From: Seriola aureovittata
Lineage: Eukaryota; Chordata; Actinopteri; Carangiformes; Carangidae
NCBI RefSeq assembly: GCF_021018895.1
Contig: NC_079387.1
Span: forward strand, 3,349,083 to 3,413,082
Length of the DNA stretch: 64,000 nt
Direction of reading: 5' to 3'
In this document: positions 1-12,971 of the stretch, in pieces
Layout: every line of letters begins with the position of its first letter
Position numbering within the stretch: the stretch's first letter is position 1
Program-made: the position numbers and the translations under genes
Notes under the pieces: generated by a model
Seen by the model: only the letters and a program-made list of their open reading frames with translations
Told to the model about the DNA's origin: nothing
Databases searched by the model: none

Positions 1-3000
1 AGCACACACACACACGGGCAAATATAAGTAATAGATGTTTTTTCCTTTTTTGTGTGCTCGGCTGGCTCTCTTGCGCTCTGTCATACGTGCTCACGTGATC
101 TCATTTGTCAGGTGCTGCATTGTGCACGCTGAATATTGTGCGTGTATTAAGATGGATGCGTGTTTTGGAATAGAAAGAATTATTGCAATAGATTTATAGG
201 CCAGGCAGCCTTTGGCGAAATCAAGCACCCAAGGACCACACACACCCACACACCCCAACCATGGCCATTTTTCCTGTGTACTGAAAGATGTGTGTTTCGT
301 GGTTACTGGGGGGAGGGGAGACGTGATCACACCTTGGGGCTGACACAAAAAAGAGTAATTATTTTTGCTGTAATTATGAAATATTGCTATACAGCCAGGG
401 GAGAGGATGGTGGGGGATGAAGAGGAGAGAAACTGGAACAGAATGGGGAAGGGAATGACGAGATGTGAAGAGGAAGCAAGGGTATAAGGAGCTAGAGAGA
501 AAAAGAGGAAGTGGGGATAAAAAGACAGGTAAAGCCTTGCCTGGAGGCATAGAGATAAAAGTATTACCTTCTAACATGAAGCTCCAGTACTTGGAGAGGC
601 AAGAGAGTATTAGTGACAAGTCTGTTCAACCAAAACCAGAGGTGTCATTTCAAATATGTCCACATAGAAGCAATTAAAAAAATCATCCTTCTCGTCAGAC
701 GGTCTGTTTTGCTCCATGAGAGCTTCATTAAAATTTAAGAGCAGAAGAGATAGGAGAAGAGACAAGGCATTATTTTTGTCTTAATTATGAAATATAGGCT
801 CATTAATTGTTATACAGCTTCAGGAGATACAATTAAGGAGGTAGAAAGCATGGGAGCAAAGAAGCAGCAGAGGAAGAGATAGAAAGACTCGGAGGATGAG
901 AGCAAAATGTTTGAGGCATTATAAGAGGCAGGGAAGAAAGAAAAAAGAAGAGCAGGTGTGAATAATGTGTTTGGGGGCAGAATTACACCTCAAGGCTGAC
1001 GGCAGCTATTATTTATGTTACAATGATGATATAGAGCGTCTCCAGTCTTAAGGGTGCAGACAGGGTCATACTCTCTTTGTTGAGGAAGGGGTGCTACAGT
1101 GGTAAAATGACTTTTTCAGGCCCCGCTAATGGTGCAAGGAGATGATTCATTGAAGGAGTATTTCTGTGAGGAACAACTCACTCACAACAAACTCTGTGCT
1201 GCCATACACAGTTTTAGTATAAGGCATTTACACATGGCTGTGTCCAACCCAATACAGTCAGTACTTCACCCTCCCTGTTTGAATAAACATGATGATGCCA
1301 GTATTCATATATCATTCTTACAAGCAGAATCAGCCAACAGTCTGACTCTGAAGATATTTCCCATAATGCATGTCTAACCATGCATTATTAGTTACTATAT
1401 GACAGTTCTTGTGGTGAACATGGACTGACTGTAGTTACTAGGGGAACACTTTTTATTCAGTGCTCTAATTAAAGTTTTTCTTTCCATTAATTTTTAATTC
1501 CCCCTGGATTTCCCCTGAAGCAACTCTGGAGTTAAAGGAAATGTTTCCTTACTGTTTGAAAATGGTCAAGTTTTTACATTGTCAACACAAATACTTATTT
1601 CTGACAACTAAGGCTCAGGCATGGCATTAACTTGCGTTGCTGGTGATCTGATCACAAGTGGACAGCTCTAAGTTCAGCATCTCATTTGAGAGCCGATCAC
1701 TAAGACCACATATGGAGGTGGTGTGGGCCACATGTGGCCACATTCTTCATCATCACCATTACATTAGATTCGATATGTGTTGTAGATCATATTGCATAAC
1801 CTACAGTTCCGATATTCAAACATACAGTAAGAATTAGTGAATAATAAATTAATTGATAAATAAAATTTTGTAGCACTCAACGTTTGTCTGAATGAAACAA
1901 TTTTGTATTTTGAGCCCAAAACAGCCGGAGCAGCCTGTGGATAGATAGCTGCAGTTTGCACCTATTACATCAACAGTTCACCTGAAATCTGTAACTATCT
2001 TAGCATTGTTGCCGTTGCATGACATAAATAGGTCATTCATTACAGTAGTGGAAACAGAGGAAAAGAGGAGGAGCATGTGAGGAGAGAGGGAAGAAGGAAA
2101 AAAAATGGCAGGAGGAGGATGTATTATTCTGGCTTGTAATGAGGTGGAATATTTAGCAGCAAAACTGCATTTTGATTGGAATCTTTCCTTCCAATGAAAG
2201 AATTCATTAAAAATTGTTGGCTCTGTAATTGGTTTGGGCGCTCTGGGCGAAAGAGCTGCTGTTGCACTGTCATTATCGAGGTGATATAACATCTCTCATC
2301 TTTATCTTTCACTTTATGAGAGCGTGTATGAGTGTGCATGCATTACTTTAACGCTGTCTAAGATGACTTCTGCAGAAATCATGTCTGTGATGCCTCTTTT
2401 CTCTCCTGGAAAGAGTTGTCAGACTGTCAGAGGTGGCAAAACATACATGTGAGAGAGAGAGAGCGACATAGAGGGGCTCACTGAAGATTTTACATTTGCT
2501 TTCTGTTTAGTATGTTTGGTAATTATCATATCCACCATCTGTCACAGAGCATATGATAAGTAGAAGGAGCAAGGTTGCCAAGAGGAGGTGGAGGGAAGAG
2601 AGGGAGCACAGTGGAGAGATGGGAAAGGGGGAAAGATAGAGGCAGAAAAGAGAGGAAAAGCATGTCAGTGTGGCAGCGTGTGTGTCTTCATGTGTTTGTT
2701 TATGTATGAGAGAGGCTGGCTTGCATGCATATGTCGCTGCATACATTTATGCATGAATGTGTGTGTTTGGTTGTGTGTGCGCACGGCATGGTGGGTGGGT
2801 GTGGTGGGTACAGCGAGAGCTATTTATAGAAGCTGCCTTACCTAGCTGTTAGCAGTGTGTTTACGAGGAGCCGAGAGGTATCATGGGAGTCCCAGTGGAC
2901 AGAGCCTCGCCTGACAACGTTATGTCACAACTCACCCCACCTCTCTCCCGCTGTCTTCCTCTATTCCTCCTCAGTCTCAGTATGAATAAGCCTCCACACA

Positions 3001-4940
3001 TGCCTTGAAATAGTCAGCCTCTCTGCAGTCAGCACCACAACAACTCAAGCGGTTCCTGCCAAATTCAAAGACATGCCACCATTTAAAAACAAAAAAGACT
3101 CATTCATAGACCAGCTTGTCACCATGGTATAAAGAAAATAAATGATTTATTCATTTATTTCTCTCTCAAACTACAACGTGATATCTTTTCTGTTTAGCAA
3201 GCACTTTTTAAAATGAAATTTAGAACACGCTTTACAGGATGGAGAAAAGGGAAGGAGGTAGATAGAAGACACAGAGGAGACATCATGTAAAACGAGTCGA
3301 GAAAAGAGGTTTTTTAAAAGATGATTTGGCTTCGCTGAGAGTTTTCGGGATAAATTCTCCCAATTTTCTTTTCAGGATCAAGATATAAGGACGTTAGGTC
3401 TATGACCAGCAAAAGGGCTTCAGCAGCAGAAAAACCTAGGATGGATAGGACCTGGATAACTTGCTAAGAAATTAGGTCACTTAAACATTTGGCCAGCTTC
3501 ATTCCTACCTACACTAGCATGTGGCAAAGTTACTCTTCAAATTAACCATCAAAATCCTGATCCTCCTTGTGGGAATTGATACGGACCAGGATCCAGAGAA
3601 AACTCAAACTGAACTTCCACAAAATGACCGGGTCTGACTTCCCTAATGCTGCCATCTGTTTATTCATTGGTGTTACCATAAGAGCAGAAGTCAAAGTTGG
3701 CAGCCAGCAACCACTTTGTGACGAACACTTAACAGTTCCTGCCTGAAATTTAGGACAGAGTTGGCATCAAAAAGAGCACTGTTCACCATAAGCTCAATAC
3801 CTAATCAGGAGTGCATCCAAGAAATGCTAACACTGAAACCTGTGTTGAACAGTTATCCTGATAACCAGTAATAAGGAATCAAACATTAGTGGAAGGAATC
3901 GTTGTGGGCCAGATATGACAAGGAAAGGCCAAGTGTAAATTAAAGCAATGCGGTTGTTTTAGTTGTTGAACTCTCACATTTGGCAAAAATTCGGCTGTAA
4001 TTTTTTATTCCCCGTTTCTTACACTTCCTTTAAACTGAAGCAAGTGATGTGGGTTTGTTTTATACACTTGCAAAGTAGAGTAGAACATATTTATCAAACA
4101 GATTTTTTTTTAATTGGTATGTTTTCATTCATTATTTAGCTAAAGAACTAAATGACTATATATTAGCTGAAGTGGATTGTTTTTTTTCAAGCACTGCATA
4201 ATGTGGGTGGAAGTGAAAATCAGATTGTATTGACTTATTTCAAAGGTTTGTTTATGCTGTTACTGACACTCACTGAGAATGAGGGCTATTTTTAGCCACT
4301 GAAAAGCAGTTTCATGTGCCACTTTGAATGGACTGAATTCAGAGAGATTGAAGCCCCTTTGAAGCTGCTTCAAACGGCCTCAAGAGTGGACACAATACTT
4401 ACAAGGTATGATAAAGCAGCCGCTTTATTGGGAAAGGATGAACGTGCTGACGGAAGCACAGCTGGACAAACTGATCCAATGAGCAAAATCCATTTATTCA
4501 AATTAAAACTACATTAACCCCAAAATAGCTTGAAACTATTTGAATCATTATTGTTGATGCAATAAAAAAATAAAGGGAGAAACTTGAAAAAGAAGGACTT
4601 GTGCCATGTGTTTCCAACACACTCCTAGATCTGCTTAATGGGCAGATGCAGGGCTTCTCAATCATATTGGTTAAATAAGTCTCTATGTGCAAATTGTATT
4701 GGCAAATGCTTGTTACTTGCTGAATAAGAGTTAGTGAATTTAAAGTAGCTGGTCTCTCTGTGTGAGTGTGTGGGTGGGTGTCAGTTTGTATTACACGGGA
4801 CATGAACAGCCCTGGGCACGGCAGGATGTAAGCATAATTACAGTGCATTGTTTATTTATAGGTATATTCAAGTCAGTATTGAACATATTAAACATCTAAC
4901 AAATAATTAGAGGCACCTTTTAGTTGCTTATGAATGATTT
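1..4940. other. intergenic flank, no gene seen
   Basis: No exon with protein similarity on either strand. It holds purine-rich patches (400-560, 840-960, 2040-2110, 2588-2660) and a decayed direct duplication (356-395 and 769-818). It also holds a 14-bp palindrome at 1726-1739, and the rest is unique AT-rich sequence. A repeat-free block at about 2120-2300 may be regulatory. The stretch 3010-4940 shows nothing recognisable. Confidence 0.7.
2120..2300. promoter_or_regulatory. candidate conserved non-coding element
   Basis: Repeat-free block with several homeodomain-type cores, for example AATTCATTAAAAATTGTT and CTGTAATTGG, and a TTTGATTGG word, embedded in purine-rich simple sequence. Composition changes sharply at both edges. 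Inference only; needs cross-species alignment. Confidence 0.3.
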
Positions 4941-5344
4941 CATATCATCAGTGTTGTGTAACCATGTATATTTAATAAAGTACAGTTCTTATGTACAAAT
5001 TTAAGCTGCTTGCATTTAAGTACTACTATTACTACTATATACTTTTGTACTCCTGGCTACAGTTCAGAGGCAAATACAGTACTTTTACTCAACAGGTGCT
5101 TCCCTAATTAAACATTTCACATAAAGCATCAAGCATTGTCAATTAAATTATCCAAAAGTATCTTGAATATGTATTTAAAATGAAGGAGCGAATGGGAAGT
5201 GTTCTCAGCAAAAAGTACCTCATGTTACAAAAGTAAAATTTTCAATACAGGACTTTTGCTTATGTTGCAGTATGTTTACGTTATAGTATTGCTTCTTTTA
5301 ACTCAGTATAATATCTGAATACTTCCTCCACCACTGCATGTAAT
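4941..5344 (-). mobile_element. non-autonomous hAT-like DNA transposon ('GTGGTGGAAGAAGTA' family)
   Basis: A 388-bp element at 4949-5336. On the minus strand it begins CAGTGGTGGAGGAAGTATTC at 5336 and includes AAAGTCCTGTATTGAAAATT and GTACTGTATTTGCCTCTGAA. It ends at 4949 in GGTTACACAACACTG, a degenerate partner of the start. The body is the ACTT/AAGTA-rich sequence of a widespread fish family. Flanking octamers CATATCAT (4941-4948) and CATGTAAT (5337-5344) agree at 6 of 8 positions, as expected for an old 8-bp duplication. No coding capacity. Confidence 0.75.
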
Positions 5345-5884
5345 TTGCGTGAAACTTTCTAAACTGTCATGATGGCAGAAAGCCACAGAATAAGGTTAAA
5401 TGTTATATTAATTTAAGTTTGATATCAACAGCTTGTATTGTGGTTGGTTCATCTAATCACCAGGCCAGTGATTAGTACGGCCAGTAACGAACAACCAGTT
5501 TGTCAGTCAGTCAGACATGTGAGGCAAAATTAAGGTAAACAAGAGATGCCCGGTGTTTTCAGCCAGTACTTAAAGCCTATAGACCATAAAAAGGTGTTTC
5601 ACTTTATCTTAACACAATTTCATATCTCAATACCTGTGAAATGTATGTGCACCGTTTAATACCACATTCATTTTGTGATTTTCACCATACTGTTTTTGTA
5701 CCCAAATAATTCTGAGTAGTACCAGACTGGCTGAGCATCTTCATCACATTCATACTGTCAGGTACACAGGAGCAAAGTCAGTCAGAAGCCGCCTCAGTGA
5801 GCCGAGAGCAGTAGCCAGACACACACTGGCAAAGCGGTCCTGTTCAAGCTGCAGATGCATCTTTATTCTGTTTGTCTCTCTGAA

Positions 5885-6275
5885 CCAGATTCATGAATAA
5901 TAAATAACGGATGGAGAGATGGATGGATAGAGCAAATGTGAGCGGGGGGGAGATGGGATGAAAAAGAGGGATCAGAGGGTTAGAAAGAGGAAAAGAAAAA
6001 GATGGAGAGCGCCATTAAGACCGTCAGTGACACTATGGAAAACTGGACCACTGGGGAAAGAGAAGACTGGTACGATTTAGGTGAAGAGGTAGAGGAAAAG
6101 GCAGCGAGGCGTGAAAACAAGAGCAAGACAAGCAATGTGCCCTAGGGGGAAAAAAAAAAGAGTGTAGCAGAGTAAAAGAAATGAAATTGAATGAGAAAAG
6201 GGGGGGTGGGGATGGACAGGAAGACGGAGAAGGTATGGGGGGAAAGACGGGGAACGGGGAGGAGAACAAGACCAA
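5885..6275 (+). repeat. purine-rich stretch
   Basis: The plus strand is dominated by A and G (GGGGGGGAGATGGGATG, AGAAAGAGGAAAAGAAAAAG, GGGGAACGGGGAGGAG) with few interruptions. It begins with GGATGGATAG units near 5910. No gene; the minus-strand frames here are proline/serine low complexity. Confidence 0.7.
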
Positions 6276-6910
6276 TCAGTTGGAGATGAGCTCTGCTTCG
6301 ACGCATGAAGGCAGTCAGAAATGAGCTAAACTGTTTGGCTGATTCCTCATCTGGTTTTTCACTCCAATTCTGTTGTAATGACATAACAGATGACAGATTT
6401 TGGTTTCACAATTGCCCCCCGAAATTGAGAAAGAATAGCTGCTTAAATATTAATATCCTTTTTCTCATTTCGCTGTTGACACTCCTTCTCTCTGTGGCAC
6501 CTCTCCCGATCCTGTCTCTCTGTCACTTTTCTGCTCATTTGCTCCATCATTACCGCATCTACTGTAAAACAGACGAGGAAGCAGAAACATTAAGTGCTAT
6601 ATAGCATCTTCAGCACTCACTCTAATGGTCGTTAATGGGATCTCTCTCTTTCTCTCTCGCACCCACATAAATTATGTTTTCCACTCACAATTGGAGAATG
6701 AGAGGTGAAAGAGGCGATCATCTTTATCATTTGATAGAATGAAGGAAGATAGTTAGGGAGCAGGACAGAGAGACTGATATTGGAGGAAGGAAAGAGGTTA
6801 TTTCTAACTGAGGTGATAATAACAGTAGTAAATTTGATAGATTTGTTTTGCATTTGGATGGAAACTTTGCTATATTCACCAAAAACATTTAAAAACAATT
6901 ACATCTCCAT

Positions 6911-7188
6911 TAGGGATTCAGCAAAGAATTATTATTATTTATTTACTGATCATTCTGTTGATTATTTTTAGATTAATTTATTAGTCTTACTCTAATTGGT
7001 ATGTGGGACTAACAGTCCAAAACCGAAAGATTCAGTTTACATTGATGTAACAGAGAAAAGCAACACATTCTCACATTTTAGGAATTGTAATGAAGGAATG
7101 TTTGGCATTTTTTAAGTGAAAGTTAAAAGACGAAATGATTATCATAAATGTTGGTGATTTATTTTCTTACCAACAATTTCAGCTGTAG
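6911..7188 (+). mobile_element. degraded copy of the hAT-like MITE family
   Basis: This has the same order of landmarks as the copy at 15420-15642. A TTAGGGATTCAGCAAAGAAT start is followed by a run of AT-rich 'gattaatt' words, AACAGTCCAAAACCGAAAGA, TTCTCACATTTTAGGAATTG, TGTTTGGCATTTTTTAAGTG and CAATTTCAGCTGTAG at the end. It is more diverged than the 15420 copy and no clear target duplication is seen. The assignment rests on recall of the family consensus plus similarity between copies here. Confidence 0.6.
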
Positions 7189-7781
7189 ACTGCTGAAGGT
7201 TTGACCCAGAAGGTTCTAAATGGAAAGCAAAACAAGTTAATGGATAACAATACAAAAACAAATGCCTGTAGTAGTCCAAAGTAAAATATCAGAAGATTGC
7301 CACAAAATTGATAATTAAACATGCAATTTACAAACTATCATAGATCCCTTGCCTCAAAGCTACCTTTAATGTTTAATACCAGTGTGACTGCACTCTGTTG
7401 TTTATTTTTACCACCATACAGCATATGGCAGACTGCCTGCCTGACTTCCACCATGCTCCAAACAAACAATACAAAAGAGGATGCCAAAAATACACACATG
7501 CATGAAAACACACCTATATGCCACACACAAGGTTTTGGAGAAGCATGAAAGAGCTTCACTCTGATTAAGTTAATTAATTCCCTTGTGGTGTCGCGCTGAA
7601 ACAGAAACTTGTAACAAACCCAGGAAAACAGATACCCACCCCCAAGCACACTCTCATTCTTATCCTGCTCTTTTCATCTTCCTGTGTCCCAAGCCAAAGA
7701 TGTGAATGCAGCAACCCAACCCTGTGAATGTATGATTTTTTCAGTGATTTAGCACCAACATCCTCAAAATAAAAACCCTGC

Positions 7782-7811
7782 AGATAGATAGATAGATAGG
7801 TAGGTAGGTAG
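7782..7811 (+). repeat. (GATA)n/(GGTA)n microsatellite
   Basis: About four AGAT units change abruptly into three TAGG units, a compound tetranucleotide array of 30 bp. Confidence 0.95.
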
Positions 7812-9232
7812 ACATCATTTCCATCAGTGAAGAAATTCAACTGTAGGAGCCTCTTTTGTTCTCCCTCTTCATCCTCCTGTCTTTCCTCTACTGTTGTTTT
7901 TACTATAAATTACCATGAATACACCCATTGCCCACACAGCAATGCAAAATCAATTCTTAATTTACAACTGCTGGGCTGACTAGATGCAATACTGATGAGC
8001 AGTAAAAGTGGGAAAGTGGTACATATTATTTTCTCAGAGCTGAGCTGAGAAATAGGAGTCACAGATGCAGTTGGAAGTTTCTTGCATTGTGAAACTTAAA
8101 CTCCAACATTTTTGGATGTATAACCTCTTGATTACAGATTTTATAGAAATATGAGCAAGCTAATTTTTTGATAATTCAATATAATGGAACAGTGTTCAAT
8201 TACTAAAAACAAAGTCATTTTCTAGAATTATGATTGTGAAAGGATAAATCATTGACAGATAAGGAACACACTGCAGAGACTGGTAAAGCTATTACTTGCA
8301 TTCACATTCTGTCTGAGGTGTAATCTGAATCTGTGATTAAGATGGATTTAAAACCACTGATGCAGATGGTTTTTAAATTTCAAATTTTGCATTTTGTTAA
8401 AATCCAATGTGTTGTTTTTCAACCAGCCAGAAGTGAAGCGGTGACACAAACCCTGTTTTTGTTTTCCAACAAACAAAAAGCAAAGAATCTGAACAGGATA
8501 TTTTTCAGGCAGCTCTGCTATTGTGTAGTGAGAAAGTTTAAAATGCAGACTCAGATTTTGTTTACATGTGTTCTCTCTGCTGTTGTACTAATTGGAGGTA
8601 CTGCACCTCTTTTAGGAGGTAAATGTCTTTGTGTGCCTTTCAGCACCTGGTCTTGCTATTCTGTGCCATTTTTGGACTGTTTACATTGGGACTTTCACAT
8701 TAGATTTCTCTCAATTTGTGATCTGAGGAGATCTTGAATTTGATTTGATTGATGATGATTTACAGATGAGCAATGCTGACAGCATCTCACTTCAACCTGA
8801 TGATATGAAAGATGAATGTTTAGTTGCAGTGTACCCGCTCCGTGTTTTTGTTTTGCATATATGGACTTGTAAATCTTACATGTGCTTCCACATTCGTCTG
8901 TATTCCTGCTGAATGAACAGAGGAGGAAGTGCTTTCCCTCCCCCAGCAGAGGAGTTATCTGAATGCATGTGGGCTGCATTATAGATGCATGAGAAATCTA
9001 ATGGAAAGTGAAGGATGCAGCTGAGTCAGACACAAACACACACACACATACACGTGCATAGATGGTTGCATAAACTGGCATATGTTTTACTCAAATGCAT
9101 GCACACAATGCATATCAGTACACAGCTGAGTTCCTACAGGTATAGTGTGTGTGTGTTGATGCTGTTAAAGCATGATTGCACGTGGGCTTCAGATATAGTA
9201 CATTCACCGTGTTGGCCCAGAAATGGCTTCCC

Positions 9233-9234
<2 letters not shown>

Positions 9235-9315
<81 letters not shown>
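9235..9315 (+). repeat. (GT)n microsatellite, 81 bp
   Basis: Uninterrupted GT array in the downstream flank. It is opposed by a (AC)n array starting 111 bp later, so the two form an inverted pair. Confidence 0.98.
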
Positions 9316-9319
<4 letters not shown>

Positions 9320-9423
9320 TATGTATGGAGGCATTTTATAGAACTGATCAATATGCTGTTGATTGATTCTCTGATAGATAAATCACTTTGATTACCTGCC
9401 ACAGTGACTCCAAACACTTATTG

Positions 9424-9426
<3 letters not shown>

Positions 9427-9467
<41 letters not shown>
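9427..9467 (+). repeat. (AC)n microsatellite, 41 bp
   Basis: Uninterrupted AC array, complementary to the GT array at 9235-9315. Confidence 0.98.
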
Positions 9468-9468
<1 letters not shown>

Positions 9469-12400
9469 GTGTATAACATCTGATCACAGGCCTTTGCACT
9501 GTTTCTCGTTTATGATGTGGGCGGAGCTGGCTTGCTTGTCAAAGGAAAATGGGTCATCGGTAACTTTTTGCCAGGTGTGCTTGAGATAGCAGGAAGAGGC
9601 CGGCCGCAGATGTGGTATGGCTGATGAGATGGCAGGGTCATATGCTCACACATAGGTTTCACAACATAATAAACTTTCAGGGTCCTTTGTAAAAGCAGAT
9701 GTTTTGACTTGCCAAAAAGATGTAATATTAACAGTCCTGCTTTCAGTGTAGGTATGTCAGGACCCTGGAATTGTGCATGCTGACTCAGCAGCATTTCTTG
9801 TTGTCACATGTAGCTGAATGGCGTTATTTAAAGGGAGACATATCAAGTTCAATTTGCTTGTCATGTTTACTGCAACACATCCTGTGAAAATAGCAGTATA
9901 ATATAATTTGCTGCTTCGGAGGGTAGGTTCCCATAGCCTGTAAAAATAGCCCTGATGATCTCATTACAGATATCGCAGCTTAGGCTTGAGACTTAATGTT
10001 AACAGAAAGTGGGCATTGCAAATTGAAGGTGAGGTGGAAATACAGGAGCGAGTGTTTTTGAACCTTTACCCAAACAGGGACTAAAATTCAGGATATCTTC
10101 TGCTGCATACATTCTTTTTCTAATCTGCCTCTTGTGAGTCCTTTATGTAATTGCTATTCTAATGCCACACTGTGCTTAATGAGGCAAATTGTCAACATTA
10201 TGATGGGTGTACTGCTTTACAATGGGTTATGTGGTACCTTAAACTGGTCCTCAGTGGGGTCAGTAATGCTTGTTTTTGCTGCTTCGTCTACAACAACAGA
10301 ATGAAACCATAGTTTTAAAAGCTCGGCAACAAACAAACAGCACCACTTAGAGAAATTTGACCGTCTGCACTGTTTTAATGAGGTTTTTGGGGAGGTGCAC
10401 AGCAAAAGAGCTTTACACCAAGTTAATGCCAAAATGAAAGTAAATACGTACCTCACTGATTATCACATTAACTTACAACTCAAGTTCACTCCAAGTGAAC
10501 TTTCTGCTGGGTCCTTTAAGAGGAGCTGAGCAAGCAGGCAATAAAACTACAACATCCATCAAGGCATGGGCTATTTAACGGCACCATTCAGCAGTTTGGA
10601 TTGGTGAATTGATGGCCTCTCTTTACATAAAAGCCATTCATTGTTGCAGCATAGTTCAAGTAAGCAAAGACAGTAAATGGTGAAATTGTGCTCATTTTTT
10701 TTGTTGTGCAAACACTCATACACCTCCTCCTCTTCATCTCTCTCTGCAGCAGCTCATAATTTTATTAAATGCATACCATGACACTGTCTTTCATTTGCTC
10801 AAACGCACACTATCTTTCACTTGTTCACTCACTCTCATGCAGACCCTGCCTCAGTCTCTCTTTACTGCAGGGTATTGTATTGTATGGGTGTGTCTTTCTC
10901 TGCATTTGTCTGCAGTGAAGAAAATTTCCTGCAAGGCTCACAGATGCAGAGACAGACTGGGGAGCAGATCAGTGCAGCAGCAGGAAGGCGATGATCCATT
11001 AGGCAAGTTTTTCTTGAGCATTTAAATGTGAGTGATGCCATCAGTGACAGGCATTGCACTGGGACATAATCAAAAATAAAATATATAAAATATTTAGATG
11101 ACCAACAGTAACATGCAGTGTTTACAGAACATTTTGATCTAGCAGTAGGCTAAACCCAGAGTTTCCAATCATCTAGTAATTAACTAGGTAACATTGACAT
11201 GGTGCAACAGGATCTTGCCGTTTCAGCTCAGCAGGTGACTGATTGATCAATCACTCTGTTTGCTTCACAGTAGTAAATCAGTACAGCACATCGCTATGTC
11301 AGGAAAAATAAGTTTTCTGTTTTCTGATGTGTGAGAATAAGATGACAGCTGCACTGCAGGTCAGACGCTTGTCTGAAGTTAGTTTGGTAATCAACAGTTG
11401 GTCACATTCAGCCTCAAGTTAAAGTGTGTGTGTTGTGTCAGGTTGAGTCTGCCAACCAATTTTTTGGAGGAAACTGTATAATTGTTAAATTCTAATTAAA
11501 CTCTAATTATTTAGTTGAATGAATTTATTTTTGGATATTTAAAATACTTAAGTAGTAGTATCTTTTATGCTGTGTTCATTCAGTTTAGGGAAAGGAAACG
11601 AGAGAGTAAGAGAGAGGCTGCAGTATATTTAGTATGTATACAGGGTGTGTGTGTGGCTGAGGTCAGGCCATTACTGACAGCAGAGGAGGGCGGAAGAGGA
11701 ACAACAGAAAGATGAAGGAGTGGAGTGGTTGATTAGAAGAAGAAGCAAAGTCCATCATCAGCAGGAAAACTCCCAGACATTTGATTACTCTGTTGTTGCG
11801 GTGTGTGTGTGTGGTTGTGCACTGGGAAGCCCTGCCCAACAGAGCTGTGTAGCTGTCTGGTCGGGGAAGTTATCCTCCAAATGTAATCCATTTACTGATG
11901 GTTAATGTCCTGCTGTAAATGGAAGAGTTTCCTTCCAAAACAAGTTACTGACCATTAGAGAAAGACACTCACTCTTTCTGAGCGATTGGTGGCATGAATG
12001 TGAAGGACATAACAGTTTCCCATTAAAGTTAGGAGACTTGGTGTTTATGAAGTAGTTCTGTTTTTGAGGTTAGAATAACATTTACTGATGAATTTCTGTT
12101 CACAACACTTTCATTGCAGGGGGAAATCTTTCCCCATAATATTTGTCTTTAAAGAGCTTCATAAGTCTGCGTGCATCAATTATTTACAGGTCACACTCTG
12201 CACTCCAAACTTGTATCAACCAGTCTGCCAGTCTGAAGCAACCACTTTCATATGAGCAGAGAAACACACAAAACCTTCTCTGTAAGGAGCCATTACAAGT
12301 GGCAACATGGCTGCTGTTGTCTGTCAGCTTCCCTCCTCACCTTTGTCTTGCTTTTCTTCTTCGTCCCACCATGGTCTCTTCTGTAACAGGGAGAATTGTA

Positions 12401-12940
12401 AGGCTGAGTGAAAGCAAAGATATTTAGAAGATAGTGCTGCTTTACTGCGAGTGATGTCTCAGTCTTTCAGGCTGCTGTAGCTGGAGCAGATTGATGAAAT
12501 CATAAATTAGAGCCCTGCCTCGCCCTGTCTGGCTTTATAGCTGCAGTAAAACACAGCAGCTACTGTTGAGGAGCAGAGAAAATGCTGTGAATCTTGACTA
12601 ACATTAAGTTCCATGAAACAAAACCTCAGTCGGTTGAACTGAAAGTAAAGCAGGCTTTCTCCACCTTCCAGTGATGAACAGGAACAAAGGATAAAATGCA
12701 AATTAATTACTTGCATAGATAGATGGATATTTGTTGGCATTTATGCATCACAGCAAGTCGTAGTAATATGAGCAGAGTTATATTTAGTATGCACTTCTCT
12801 GATGATGAAATATGGTCAATTAATTTTTTGTTACATTTTGTTTCTATTGGTTATCATAGTTTTTTACTTATCATTTTATATACTGCTGCATCTCAAGGAA
12901 AACAAAACTCGGGTCAAAAGCCTCTTTTACACTGATCAAA

Positions 12941-12944
<4 letters not shown>

Positions 12945-12971
<27 letters not shown>
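12945..12971 (+). repeat. (GT)n microsatellite, 27 bp
   Basis: Short perfect GT array. Similar short arrays in the left half lie at 21572-21598 and, interrupted, at 27827-27869. Confidence 0.95.

Noticed and set aside
9015..9391. Open frames of alternating C-V or H-T residues here and at 30507, 36420, 38357, 40795, 42414, 45222 and 50326
   Set aside because: Direct translations of (GT)n and (CA)n arrays, not proteins.
10911..11005. Possible exon after the CTGCAG acceptor, reading VKKISCKAHRCRDRLG
   Set aside because: Considered as a second exon for the signal-peptide-like frame at 8543, but it has no chemokine-like spacing or conserved pattern and is 2.3 kb away; not supportable.
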